From positions 58,864,539 to 58,928,538 of the forward strand of contig NC_045427.1 in the NCBI RefSeq assembly GCF_902635505.1: a DNA stretch of 64,000 bases, read 5' to 3'. Source of the stretch: Sarcophilus harrisii. Its lineage: Eukaryota > Chordata > Mammalia > Dasyuromorphia > Dasyuridae. The translations under genes and the position numbers were made by a program. Under the pieces are notes generated by a model. The model saw nothing but the letters and a program-made list of their open reading frames with translations. It was not told where the DNA came from and made no database searches. Positions within the stretch are counted from its first letter, which is position 1. Each line of letters opens with the position of its first letter. Shown piece by piece: positions 35,455 through 46,719 of the stretch.

Positions 35455-35870
35455 CGAGTTCAATTATTTTCAGTGATGTCTGACTCTTCATGACCCCATT
35501 TGGGAATTGCTTGGAATGGGGGCAGCTAGGTGGCATAGTGGATAGAGCTACTATCCCTACTAGCCCTAAAGTTAGGAGGACCTGAGTTCAAATCTGGCCT
35601 CAGATACTTAACACTTCCTAGCTGTGTGACCCTGGACAAGTCACTTAACTCCAATTGCCTCAGCAAAAAAGAAAAAAAAAGGCACTGGAATGGTTTGTCA
35701 TTTCCTTTGCCACCTCATTTTACAGAGAGGAAATCGAGGCAAATGGGGTTAAGTGATTTGCCCAGAATCACAAAGCTAGTAAAGTGTCTGATTCAGTATT
35801 TGAACTCAAGAAGATGATTCTTCCTAGGTCTAACACTCTATATACTATGGTGCTACCTAGCTGTCCTAGG
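35455..35870 (-). repeat. Marsupial SINE (minus) interrupted by a second SINE (plus)
   Basis: The outer element, minus strand, is split into 35455-35519 and 35686-35870. The inner element, plus strand, is 35520-35685 and starts GGGCAGCTAGGTGGCATAGT. An exact 8-bp target duplication TGGAATGG lies at 35512-35519 and 35686-35693. The inner copy has an A-rich end (AAAAAAGAAAAAAAAA) and few changes, so it is the younger. Confidence 0.9.
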
Positions 35871-36174
35871 GTTGGGTTAGATAACACTAAAGGTTCTGTC
35901 AGACTTTTGAGATTCCATGAAATTACTCTGTCCTTTTCCTCACCTTTCAGTAACCGTCTCCCAAACCAATTGGCATTCAATTGGCTTGAGGAGGGTATTT
36001 ACTTCTATTTCATGATTCCTAAGGAAGCATGTGCTATGTCTATCCTTGGTCACTCAGCTCTCAGCTCAATAATAATAGTAACCAATCACATTTGTACAGT
36101 AATTTACAGATTGCAAAGGCATATATTATTTAATTTGATCTTCACTGTAGCCTAATGAAGTAGGCAGGATGGGA

Positions 36175-36490
36175 TTTATTCTCTTCATTTTTAAATAAAA
36201 ATTCTTCCCCCAATTACATTCTAAAACAATTTTTAAATATTAAAAAAAGTTTTGAGTTCCAAATCTATCCTCCCTCTTTTTGCTCCCTGAGATAGTAAGC
36301 AATACCATGCAAACATGTAAAACTTTTTCATATTAGTCATTTTGTACAAGAAGACAAATAAAAAAAGAATGAAAGAAAAGAAGTGAAAAATAGCATCCTT
36401 CAGTCTATATTCAGATAGATTCTCTCTAAAGCAGATTGCATGCTTCAACATGAGTTCTTTGGGATTGGATTGGATCATTGCATTGTTGAT
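36175..36490 (-). repeat. L1 3'-end fragment (minus strand)
   Basis: CCCCCAATTACATTCTAAAA, TTTTGAGTTCCAAATCTATC, TTCATATTAGTCATTTTGTA and TTTGGGATTGGATTGGATCA are the reverse of marsupial L1 3'UTR words seen at 300-440 and 5400-5690. Confidence 0.75.
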
Positions 36491-36594
36491 CTTCTCTCCA
36501 TTTTACAAAAAGTAGGCTCTAATTTGCTTTTTGACCTTGGATTTGTAGTCCTGTGGTCCTCGGTTTCATCACCAGTTAAATGTACTATATGGTC

Positions 36595-37040
36595 TCAGAA
36601 TGTCAGAACATCAGAGATAGAAGGGAATTTAAGACAGTAAATATCCCTTCCAGAAATAGGGTTTTGGGTTCTGTGGTGGCTTCTAGCTCTAGCATTCTAT
36701 GTTCTAAGGTTCTTTCCAGCTTTGAAATTCTGTGGTTCTGTCCCTTTCTGCTTTGACATTTTCTGTTCTCAGGCTCCCTCTAATTCTGATATTTTTTGTT
36801 CTAAGGTCTCTTCTCATTCTAACATTTTGTTTTAAGGTTCTTTCCAGTTCTGAAAGTCTGTGTTTTAAGAGCCTTTCTACTTTGACATTTTCTGTTCTAA
36901 GGTTCCCTCTAACAGATATTCTTTGTCCTAATGTCTCCTTTAGCTCTGACACTTTCTATTCAAATATTATATGGCCTCAAAGCTCCTCCCTTCTCTGACA
37001 TCCTGTGCTCTCAGCTCTGAAATTCCATGTACTAAGGTCC
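36595..37040. repeat. Minisatellite, about 33-37 bp unit (TTCTAAGGTTC...CTGACATTCT)
   Basis: About ten degenerate units of the form TTCTAAGGTTCTTTCCAG + CTCTGAAATTCTGTG are in tandem. The minus strand is open for 82 codons (36704-36952) and reads LRTENVKVER-like 11-12 residue repeats, an effect of the repeat unit. Shorter tracts of the same family lie at 17690-17840 and 63700-63830. Confidence 0.8.
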
Positions 37041-37079
37041 CTCCAAGTTAGTTCCAAGAACAATTGGATTAATGAACTT

Positions 37080-37560
37080 TCTTAGCCCACAGAGTGATCA
37101 AACTGGCAGCCTTGACTTCCTCAGCCCAAGCACTGGGGCTTGTCCTCCCTAACCTAAATGAATTCATTGACCCAGCTGTGGCCTCTGAAGGCTCCTGAAT
37201 TTGTATTGAAGGAAGGTCACCTGGGAACCCTTTGAACCTGCCTGCAGACTATGGCTATTAGTATAAAAGTTACCAAACAACAGGTTTTTCCTACCTTGGC
37301 TGGGCAGTCTGTGTGAGAGTCAGTGGAACACCAGCACTGTTCCAATAAAAAGTGGGTCCAACTGAGAGGAAGTTCTGAGAGAGGGCAAAGAGCTGAAGCA
37401 GGAGATTACAGACCTTTTGCTAACTGAGGGAGTTCTGTGAACTCTAATAATGCTAATACATTCGAATGACTGGCGCCAAACTGGCCTCAGGAAGAGCTGA
37501 CTACGGCAATGATTTTCTGAGAAATGTAGAAATAACAGTGGAGAGATGGGACCATTGGGA
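37080..37560 (-). promoter_or_regulatory. Candidate regulatory island 1 in intron 1
   Basis: About 480 bp without recognisable repeats between repeat-rich flanks. It has an ETS word AGAGGAAGTT (37365-37373), a FOX word ACCAAACAACAGG (37272-37284), and further CAGGAAG. On the minus strand CCAAG|GTAGGA near 37295 would make a plausible splice donor. Evidence is motif content only. Confidence 0.3.
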
Positions 37561-37604
37561 CCGCTGATCCTTCTTCCCTTGGGAGTGAGCTCTGTTTGGG
37601 GGCT

Positions 37605-39740
37605 GGGATATCTAGGACAAGACCTGGTCTGAGAGTCAGGAGACCTGAGTTATAGTCCAGATTCTCCTTCTAATTTTCTCTGTGACTTTGGGTAAATCAT
37701 TTCCTTTTAATGAACCTTTGTTTTCCTATCTGTAAGATGAGATCAACTATGTAATCCAACTGAATCTCTAAGAACCCTTCTAACCTCCAGTCCACTTGAT
37801 CTAAAAGATCAAGCTTTAAGAGTGATGATAATGACTTATATTTACATAATATTTCATGGTTAAAAAGTTCTTGGTAGACAACACATCATTTGATTCCCAC
37901 TAACTACCGTTAGTCCTACTTTACAAAGAAACTAACATTCAGGGGGGTTAAAAGCTAGGTTCTGTGGCTAGTGGGTGGAGATGCTGCTAGAACCCAGGTG
38001 CTCTGATTCCAGAGCTAATGTTTTGCCAATATATCATGCTGTATCAGTGATCAGAATGCTGAATCTTGAGTTCAGAGTAAGACCTGAGTTCGAATGTGAC
38101 CTCATACACTTATAACTGTGTGACCCTGGGCAAGCCACTTAACTTCTGTCTGCTTCAGTTTCCTCAAATATAAAATGGGGATAATAAAAGCATGGGTCTG
38201 CTAGGGTTGTTTCAGGATAAAAATCAGCTAATATTCTGAAACACATTGTAAACTTTAAAAAAACTCTACAAATACTATTATTGTGGTTATGTTTATCATT
38301 ATTCTGGCATGGCAGAGAGTGGTAGGGATAGGAAAAGATTTTAGGGGACACTAAGGAGTCCCAGTTTGGATACCCACTTTGGGTCCACTGTTCTTTCTAC
38401 TATAGACTTAAGAATCATAGAACTATAGAATTTGAGAGGTAAAAGGAACCTCAGTGGACAATAAGGGGATGGTCTTTAGGGAACTTTAGGTTTTGAGCTA
38501 CTTTCTGCTCAGGTGTAGGGTAGGCAAAGGAATTAAAAGGGAAAATGAAAGAAAAAGCCAATGGAAATGAAACTTAAAAATGTCATGTGAGAGAGTTCAT
38601 GACTTCTGAGAGGCGCCACTGGGGTTTGCTTGCCTTCTTTCTCACTATAGAAAGGACCTTCTCTTTTCCCTCTCTGGCACTCCCACCTCCCCAAAGGATT
38701 TAGGCAGCAGCACAGAAGCATTCACATTTCAGTTTTAAGGTTTAAGATTTACAAATCACTTTCTTCATAATTCTTTGAGGTATCCCTTAATTCCCCTTTG
38801 GGGCAGCCAGATGGCTCAATAGATAGAGGGCTGGGCCTGGAATCAGGAAGACTCATTTTCCTGAGTTCAGATTTACTAGCTGTGTGACTCTGGGCAAGTC
38901 ATATAACTCTGTTTGCCTCAGTTTCCTCATCTGTAAAATGAGCTGGAGAAGGAGATGGCAAACAACTTCAGTATGTCTGCCAATAAAACCCCCAAAGAGG
39001 TCATAAAGAATAACTGAAAAATATAATTGCCCTGTATGTGTTATCCCCAATTAGAATGTCAATTTCTCCAGGGCAGGAATTCTTGCTTGCTTATATTTGT
39101 ATCTCTAGGACTTGGTATAGAGCCTAGAACATGGGAGGCATTTAACAAATGCTTTTTAAAATTCATTTTTTTCATTCATAGGTAATGCATTAAGTGTGCT
39201 ATGAGTATAATGAATAACTGAGTATTATATTCCTTGCAGATACTAATCACAGCAGTAGTAATAGTTAACTATAGCAATTGGATGGCTCAGTGTATAGAGT
39301 GTTCAGTCTAGGGTCAGGAAGATCTGGGTTCAGATGCAGCCTCAGACAATTACTAGCTGTGTAGTCCTGGAAAAGTAATGTAATCTCTGTTTTCATCAAT
39401 TTCTTCATCTATAAAATGCAGAGAATAATAATACCTCTCTCCCAGGATTGTTGTGAGGATCAAATGAGAGAATAATTGTAAAGCATTTAGCTCAGTGTCT
39501 GGCATATAGTAAGTACTTTATAAATGTTAGCTATTATTATACAGCACTCTAAGGTTTGCAAAGTTACTTTGATCATCAACCTTGTTAGGTGTGTGTTATT
39601 GTCACCATTTTATAGATGAGAAAACTGAGGCAAATAGGTTAAATGTACTTGCCCAGGTCTCACAACTAGGAAGTATTTGAGGCTGGGTTTGAACTCTGAT
39701 CTTCCTGATTCCAGGTCATTCACTGTGCTCCCTAGCAGTT
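37605..39740. repeat. SINE cluster
   Basis: Copies lie at about 37605-37800 (plus), 37820-38040 (minus), 38045-38290 (plus), 38805-39020 (plus, GGGGCAGCCAGATGGCTCAA), 39260-39535 (plus) and 39540-39735 (minus); an L2 tail lies at about 39040-39160. At 39260-39535 the 3' half (GGATTGTTGTGAGGATCAAA to AAATGTTAGCTATTATTAT) is of the longer MIR/THER-like type. Confidence 0.65.
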
Positions 39741-40329
39741 ATGCATCACAAACTGAACAGTTCTTTCCATTTTAGTGACTTGGATACGGATCCCTCCATT
39801 ATCTATTAGTTCATCAATTAAAGGACCTCCTTGCCATGCTCCCCACCCCAATATCCCCTCCCCAAGAATATCCTGTGTGATAATGTCTTTTCAGGCTGAC
39901 TTCAAAGATTCCCTGATCATTCAGGTTAAGATATCTTCATTAATCAGCCAGCTCTTGCAGCATCCGGTCCCAAACCCCTTTTGCCTGAATGCTTCCCCTT
40001 CCTTTGTAATTTGTTCTTTTGTTCCTTCTTGGAGTGTTTGCCATATGGATCGGGGTGGAGGGGTTTCCTTGCCAGAGATCTCGATAAACCCCAAGACAAG
40101 TTTAATACTCTGGCGTCTTGTTATTCTTGTGTCATTTACACAGCAAAATGAGGAAAATGAGAACAAGAAAAGGAACTGATTTGTCCAATAAATAGTAGGC
40201 TGAGAATTTGAACCTAGGACTTCTGGCTTCAAGCTCAGGGCTGCAAAGTTGGGTCCCGATATGGATACCTGGGAAAAGGCAGCTGAGATTTGTCTGCCAT
40301 TAACAGGAAAGTGAATTTCTGGTTGCAGA

Positions 40330-40570
40330 GAGGGCAAGTCCACCCATCAATATCTCACACTCAGCTCATCCAGACCCGAGCTCCTAATTTCTCTGCTAAA
40401 TGTGCCCTTCCTCTCAGTTTCCTTTTGTCTATCTCTGGATGACACCCCCATCTTCCCAATCACTTGGACTCAGAAATCTCAGAATCAGCTTTGATCTGTC
40501 CATTTCCTCACATTCTCTCCCACTTCCCCCTACTCCCAGAAAACATTGCCAAGTCATGCCATTTTTGTTG
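40330..40570 (+). repeat. L2 fragment
   Basis: AATATCTCACACTCAGCTCA, CCCATCTTCCCAATCACTTG and CAGAATCAGCTTTGATCTGT follow the L2 order near its 3' end. Open frames on both strands here are by-products. Confidence 0.6.
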
Positions 40571-41044
40571 CTCAGGGAGGGAGCCAAGGAAGGGCTCAAT
40601 GAGAACAAGGAACTCAATTTCTGAGTCCTATTGGGGCGAAGAATATGATTCAGAAAATTCAGCCTTCTACATACTTAGAGGTTACCAATGAATTGTAATT
40701 TTGGGAACAGGGTGGACATGGCTTGGGATTCCATGTTTCTCTTTTCAGCCACATTTATTCACACAAAAAAGTACTCCTTTAGCACTGTGATCTTTAAACA
40801 CAGGGAACAGAATGGAATGTTATACATACACAAAGGGAAAGTTTTTTGAGGGGTCTGCTGTCAATCAACAAATGATAATATTTTATATCTTAATATTTTT
40901 ATAGTTTTTACAAAATGTTTTCTTCACTGTTTTGTGAAATAGTAGCAGTTTTGTTATTCTTGTTTTATATAAGGGAACAGAGATATAGAGAGATCACAGA
41001 AACATAATTGGAAGTGATTGTAGAGGTCACTGTGTACATTATGT

Positions 41045-41400
41045 TTAGAGGCAGCTGGTGGTGCAGTAGACAAAACTGGTCCTGCAGGCAAGATAGACCT
41101 GGTCTCAGATAAGAGACCCTAGGCAAGTCATTTAACCTGTCTGCCTCAGTTTCCTCAAATATAAAATGGAGATCACTGTAGCACTTAACACCCAGGGTAG
41201 TTATGAGCATAAGATGAAATAATATTTGTAAAAAGCACTTAGCGTAGTGCCTGGTAATGCTTATACTCTTGCCTTCTTTCTTTATAACTGAAGATATTGA
41301 AACCCAAAGAGGTGATTCATATAACTAGTATCTGAATAAGGATTTGAGCCTAAGACTTTCTGTCCCCAACTCTAGCATCTGATTCCCTAACTCATCTTGC
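41045..41400. repeat. SINE copies
   Basis: About 41045-41275 on the plus strand (GGCAGCTGGTGGTGCAGTAG) and about 41280-41400 on the minus strand. Confidence 0.6.
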
Positions 41401-41639
41401 CTCTCTTGTCTACTAGGGACATAGTTCATAAATGATTCAAGATCTTGTTTTTAATTTCAAGTTGGATTTAAATCCAGAGCATTTTCCATTGTAAGACATT
41501 GCCTATCAATTATCAACCCATTAAATTTCACCCCTGCTGACCCTTTTATTTTCAGGTGACATGCTCATTTGACCTCATCCTCACCAGGGACTATTAGAGC
41601 ATCTTGCCTGGCACAGAACAGGCTTATTGTTTGACTGCC

Positions 41640-42020
41640 TGACTAGAACAACTAAGCAATTCAATTTGTGATTCCTGAGTACAATTTTCACTTTGATAAA
41701 CTCACAAATCTGATGTTCTGATAGCTCCTGATTGGATGAGGAAATGATTTGCTAATTATTGTTGGGCATCAGCTACTAGAAGGATTTTGACTCCGACCAA
41801 ATATAGAAAATCCTTCACATGTTCATTGTGACAAGGCCTTTGTCCCATTCAATCCTTTGTGTCCAACCCCAGGGACTAAAACGAAGAGAAATGAATTTAA
41901 TCTGATGTCGACATCTTTTCCCATTTCCGGCTTCTGTTTTGTTGTTAGCTCTGACTGAGATCTTTGCTTATACATATCCCACCCACAATTTGGTCTCCAT
42001 ATGAGGGAATTTAGGAAAGG
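41640..42020. other. Repeat-free stretch in intron 1
   Basis: No repeat or gene recognised. It contains CATTTCCGGCTTCTGTTTTG (ETS CCGGAAAT beside a FOX/SOX-like word) at about 41930-41950. Motif content is weaker than in the three named islands. Confidence 0.25.
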
Positions 42021-42428
42021 AGAGAAGGTTGATAACTATTTATTTAAACACCTACTTTGTGCCAGGCATTACAAAAAAAGAGGTTTTAAAAAGATAGTCT
42101 CTGCCTTCACTAAACGCACAATAGATTAAATGAATATATTACACGACTCTCTTTGGGTTTTGTCTCCCTAAACTACAAAGAGGAAGAAAACCAGTTGAAG
42201 AGAGATGTCTTTTAGGAAAGAGCACATGGGTCTTTAATAAAAGGGGCTTATGATCCTTTACTGAAGCTTGGACCTTTGGCATTAAGATAAGATGATCACT
42301 TTTCTGGTAGAGAGAAAGTTAGCTTGATGAATATTCATTGTCCTTTAATTTTTCCCCTTCCCCTTCTCTTGATTTGCCATGATTGTTCATCCTGTTCCCA
42401 TCTCTAGAAATGCTATTCCTTATTCTTC

Positions 42429-42430
<2 letters not shown>

Positions 42431-42494
<64 letters not shown>
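42431..42494. repeat. (CT)32 microsatellite
   Basis: An uninterrupted CT run. The frame LSLSLS... across it is not a gene. Confidence 0.95.
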
Positions 42495-42496
<2 letters not shown>

Positions 42497-42583
42497 TCCT
42501 ATTAGTCAGATTCACTGCCTCTGAGAAGTCCACCCTGACCATCTCCTTTCTAAAATCATTGATGGGAAGATGTCAGAGCTGAA

Positions 42584-42759
42584 AGAGCTTCTTAAACGTT
42601 TTTTTCTCAACACCTTTTTGTCCAAAAGAAATTTTTATTTGACTCTGGGTATATAAAATAAGCATAAACATCAAATATATAAGATAGGCATTTACTGATA
42701 GTCAATTTCACAATACCCACATTCAGTTACTCGATCCCAATCCACAGTGTAAAAAGCTT
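42584..42759. mobile_element. hAT-like non-autonomous DNA transposon, copy 2
   Basis: Ends AGAGCTTCTTAAACG and CAGTGTAAAAAGCT, interior GCATTTACTGATAGTCAATT; aligned by eye with 25328-25508 and 60360-60539. The most diverged of the three. Confidence 0.6.
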
Positions 42760-42836
42760 TGCTTTAGAATATAGTATGTTAAAATAGACAATATGAATAT
42801 TAAAGCTGAGAGGGAACCTAGAACACAGAAGTCTGT

Positions 42837-42837
<1 letters not shown>

Positions 42838-42887
<50 letters not shown>

Positions 42888-43020
42888 GTCTCTCTCTTTC
42901 TCTCTCTCTCTGTTTCTCTCTTTATCTCTCTTGTCTCTGTCTCTGTCTCTGTTTATGTCTCTCTCTTTCTCTTTCTCTATCTCTGTCTCTGTCTGTTTCT
43001 CTCTCTTCTTTTTGTACTCT
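42838..43020. repeat. Degenerate (CT)n/(TCTG)n tract
   Basis: Starts with about 20 CT units and decays into CTGT/CTTT variants over 180 bp. Confidence 0.9.
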
Positions 43021-43394
43021 CTTCCTCTCTTTTTTTCCTCTGAGTTACCTTCTATTATAATTTTCTCAGAACATATTTTAGCCCCTCAGTAGAAAGTAGT
43101 TTCCTTGTGGACAGGATTTTCAATTTTAATTTTCCTAATGCAGTGCCTTGAGTATAGTAGGTGTTTAATTATAGTGAATTAAATAACTATTATTCTAGGT
43201 TAAGAGGAATGTAGATTTTGGGGCTGGAAAGGATTTAAGAGATCACTTCATTAAAGCATCTTTATTTTACAGATAAGGAAATTGAAGCACCACAAAATGA
43301 AGCTACTTGCCCAAGCTCAGAGCAGTTGTAATCACAGAGCTGGGTTTCTTGCTCTAATCCTCTGATTTCAAATTCTCTGGCACCCTATTGCATC

Positions 43395-43690
43395 CCCAAC
43401 TCAAGCATCCTCAATTTGCAGGATCCTAAGAGGCCATATCCATGTCTTTGTCCTTCTTGATGAAAGAATTCCTTTGGCAGTATTCCCAACCAATATTCAT
43501 TTAGCCTCTGCTTGGATATCTTCAGTGACAGGCAGTTTACTGATCCATGAAGCACCCCACTTTATCTTCTAAAAATTCTAATCACTGTCAAGTTCTTATT
43601 TGCCTTGTTCTAAAACCAACGTCCCTATAACTTTCCCTCATTCCCCCTAATTTCTTGTAGATCCCCAGTCTTTCCTTTACATCACACTGC
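43395..43690 (-). repeat. CR1/L3-type fragment (minus strand)
   Basis: AGCCTCTGCTTGGATATCTT, CTTCAGTGACAGGCAGTTTA and ATTCTAATCACTGTCAAGTT are the reversed words of the L3/CR1 3' region (compare 32195-32420). Similar pieces lie at about 44940-45080, 48000-48420 and 49440-49565. Confidence 0.6.
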
Positions 43691-43729
43691 CTCCATGCTA
43701 CCGAAAAGACAAAAGCAAACAAATACACA

Positions 43730-44240
43730 CCAATTGTGAGTGCACACTTTCTTCTTTACTGGAAACAAGCGACAGCAATGTTCCAATCAACCCAGCGGCT
43801 GTCCCTTCCATCTTAATTAAAGGCAAGAAACTGATTGTTGGAAGCTGAGGTTTGGAACTAAAGCATGAAAAAAGAAGCTTCCCAGGGAGAAGGGTCAGTA
43901 CAGGAATGGAGGGCGTGAATTCACTTTGGCAGAACCAAAGGAATGATCCCACGTGGGAGTACACACCCCACTGCCTTCCTTAGCCCAGCTGTGTGTAACC
44001 ACTTCCCATTGGACTCTGGACTCTCCCCATGGAGATCCCCTTAGAGAACCCCCATAGAGCTGGGGTTTCCAGGTTCAAGAGTTGGGAGACCAACAGGAAG
44101 AGATAACAGAACATGTTTCTGTGGTGGGCCTGTGGTGGTGAGAGGGGAAGGGCTTCAAACACTCCCCACTGTCCACTCCCTCTAGTCTCTGATGAGTAAT
44201 TACCCATTCTTACAAAACCTGGAGGTTTACAATGTGCGTT
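43730..44240 (-). promoter_or_regulatory. Candidate endothelial enhancer in CDH5 intron 1 (island 2)
   Basis: About 500 bp without repeats. It carries an abutting ETS-GATA pair CAGGAAGAGATAAC (44094-44107), two TGTGGT RUNX words (44120-44125 and 44131-44136), and AACCACTTCCC (43997-44007), a RUNX site running into an ETS core. ETS+GATA+RUNX clustering is typical of endothelial and haemogenic enhancers. Function is inferred from motifs and position only. Confidence 0.45.
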
Positions 44241-44334
44241 CCTTGCAACACATTCCCTCCCTCTCCCCCTTTTCTTTCGGTGACTAAATAAAAGAGACCA
44301 TTCTTTGCCTCAAATCTCATCTAGGCTTAATCAC

Positions 44335-44610
44335 AGATTGGACATTGTCTCAGTCAAACAGAGATCTCTTAAAGATCTTAACTTCAGAAGAACAAGATCT
44401 CCTACTGCATCCAGGGCCATCTCCAGTAGTTCTGATCTGCATCTTGCTCTTGGACCCAGATGGCTTCACAGGAGAAAGTGAGATTGGTGACATTCACAAC
44501 CTCCCCTCACTTAAACCCAACTCACTAGTTTGTCCTGACATCATCTCCCTGATGTCACGGTCCTTTTTGAGAAGGAAGGACAACAAGAATCCTTACAATA
44601 TGCCTGTGAA
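44335..44610 (+). repeat. Interspersed repeat, family unnamed (ends GAAGGACAACAAGAAT)
   Basis: ACCCAGATGGCTTCACAGGA, GAGAAAGTGAGATTGGTGAC and TGATGTCACGGTCCTTTTTG are words I associate with a common marsupial SINE-like repeat. No family name can be given from sequence alone. Confidence 0.45.
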
Positions 44611-45337
44611 GTAGGTGGTGCAGATATTGCTAGCCCTGTTTGATGAGGAGAGTGGGAATAGGGAGAAATAGGGAAAGGAGTAGTTCCATGTCACATAGAT
44701 GGTTAATGGAGAGAATCCCGTCTCCAAAGAATTCTTCTTATGGTACCATGTTGGCAGAGGAGAGAGATTTTTGGGGAGGCTTGCATTTTAGGCCCTTTGT
44801 AAATCTTAAAACTAAATATAAATGGGAGTTATTGTTATTATTATAAATATTCCTTCCCATTATGAATGGTGCTTAGCCCTTAGCCTGAATAATTAGATAT
44901 TTAGGGAGATGATTATACTTTTCCAGGTCACTGAAGGGTAGATTTCTCATCTTTCTTTCTCTCCTTCACAGACAGAATCTTAGAATTAGTCTCACTTAGA
45001 TTGGAGCAGGCCTCCATTCTTCAATATCCAGTCAATTCTTGAAGATGTCCAGTGATGGGGAATTGAAGCTGTTCTACTTTGACTCAACTCTGATACTGGC
45101 TCTGATTGGATCAGAATGAGGCAAGAGGGACATTGCCCCGGGCTGACAGCATGTACACACCTTCAGCATCATAGAAAGAACCTTTCTTAACATCTAGTCA
45201 CATAACAATAACTAGCTTCAAATATATGTTACTTGATTGTTTTTTCTTTCCTCCCCTTGGTGATGATGGTAGTAAGGGACACAACCTCAGAAGTAATGGT
45301 TGCCTCAGAAACAACATTGGGCTATTCTATGGACTTC

Positions 45338-45481
45338 AAAAACTCTCCATTATAGTATATGAATGGATGGAAGGTAATTAGTGAAGTGATTTGTTCTTCC
45401 TTCGCACACCTTTCTTGATACTCCTGCCTTCAGATGACAGAACAGTCAAAACATAAAGAGCCAGAGTTACACTGGATGTAT
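45338..45481. repeat. Inverted-repeat arm 1 (partner 46474-46607)
   Basis: AAAAACTCTCCATTATAGTA through AAGTGATTTGTTCTTCCTTC to TTACACTGGATGTATTC is matched by the reverse complement of 46474-46607 at roughly 90% or better. There is one indel: about 10-15 extra bases after CACACCTTTCT in arm 1. Weak similarity continues past AAAAACTCTCC (CTATGG(A/C)CTTCAAA). Confidence 0.85.
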
Positions 45482-45654
45482 TCCTTCTTTTGCCTACAAA
45501 GTCATTGCCTCCGGGCTTTTGTTTCCTTGTTTGGGGCTGGAATATTGGACCTCTCTCCTGACCAGGTCTTATGACCTAGGAGCTCTTCCCTAGCCTCTCA
45601 TAAAAAGTGGATTTGCAAGCATGCTTTTTGCCTCTTGCCCTAGATATGTTCAGA

Positions 45655-45880
45655 GATAGCTGTTAACTGTAGAGTCAGGAAGACCTGAATTAAAATTAGC
45701 CTCAGACACTCACAAACTGGATGACCCTGAGCAAGTCACTTAACTTGTGTCTGCCTCATTTTCCTCAATTATAAAATAAGGAAAATAATAATATTTACCT
45801 TGATCCTCATTTGATCCTCACAATGAGACAATATATGTAAAAGGTGCTTAGCACAGTGCCTGGGAAAAATTGGTGATACA
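45655..45880 (+). repeat. SINE/MIR-like copy
   Basis: From AGTCAGGAAGACCTGAATTA through GCAAGTCACTTAACTTGTGT to GGTGCTTAGCACAGTGCCTG. Confidence 0.65.
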
Positions 45881-46473
45881 CACAAATGTATATATACATA
45901 TACACATAATATAGTAAGTGATATATAGTTACTTGAAGATGGCTATTATACTCCCTCCCCCCCCAAAAAAAAACCCCCAAAACAAAACACCTCTTCTCTT
46001 CTTCCTTCAGCTGATCCTATGGTATAATCCTAGCATGCTTCTCTGATCATTTTCTATCTGGTAAATGTCTCTCCCTAATTGTGGCACAGCAGAATACAGG
46101 TCCCTTATACTTTGCCCTAAATGACATCTGGAGAATTATTGCTTCTCTGTGATTCCCAGTTATCCATTTTGAAGATCATTCATAGTGCAAGCCTGATCCA
46201 CATGTTAGCTTCCCTATTCTTTCTCAGTTCACATGGTTGCTACCATTCTTTCTGTTGGTGGGATTAAATTATATGATTAAAGTTTTCGTTTCTTTTTTTT
46301 TCTAGATCAAAGTTTCTGTGGCTATTCTACAAATCCATCATCTGCTGTGGTTCAAAATTCATTAGGAGTCGGTGGCCTCCCACTAAATCAGTGGCCACAG
46401 AATGAACCCTGTTTTGACCAGTCAATAAGAAATGGACTGGTTAAGTGCTTGGCCCTTTTTCAGCAGCTGGGAA

Positions 46474-46607
46474 GAATTACATCCAGTGTAACTTTGGCTC
46501 TTCATGTTTTGACTGTTCTGTCATCTAGAGAAAGGTGTGCGAAGGAAGAACAAATCACTTCACTAATTACCTTCCACCCATTCATATACTATAATGGAGA
46601 GTTTTTG
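46474..46607. repeat. Inverted-repeat arm 2 (partner 45338-45481)
   Basis: Reverse complement of arm 1; the spacer between the arms is about 0.99 kb. The open frame 46347-46613 partly covers it and has no recognisable domain. Confidence 0.85.
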
Positions 46608-46719
46608 ATTTGAAGGCCATAGGTCTGGTTTCAGATCCTGTCATTTACTACTGAAGAGATTGTGGGCAAGTCAATGTATCTCCCTGAGCTACATGCTGTC
46701 TTTCTTACCCAGATGCTTT

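Noticed and set aside
36704-36952. 82-residue frame with LRTENVKVER-like 11-12 residue repeats
   Set aside because: Arises from the 33-37 bp minisatellite; units vary and the frame is not kept elsewhere.
42379-43092. Open frames of LSLSLS and similar across the CT tracts
   Set aside because: Produced by (CT)n simple sequence; no start context, domain or splice evidence.
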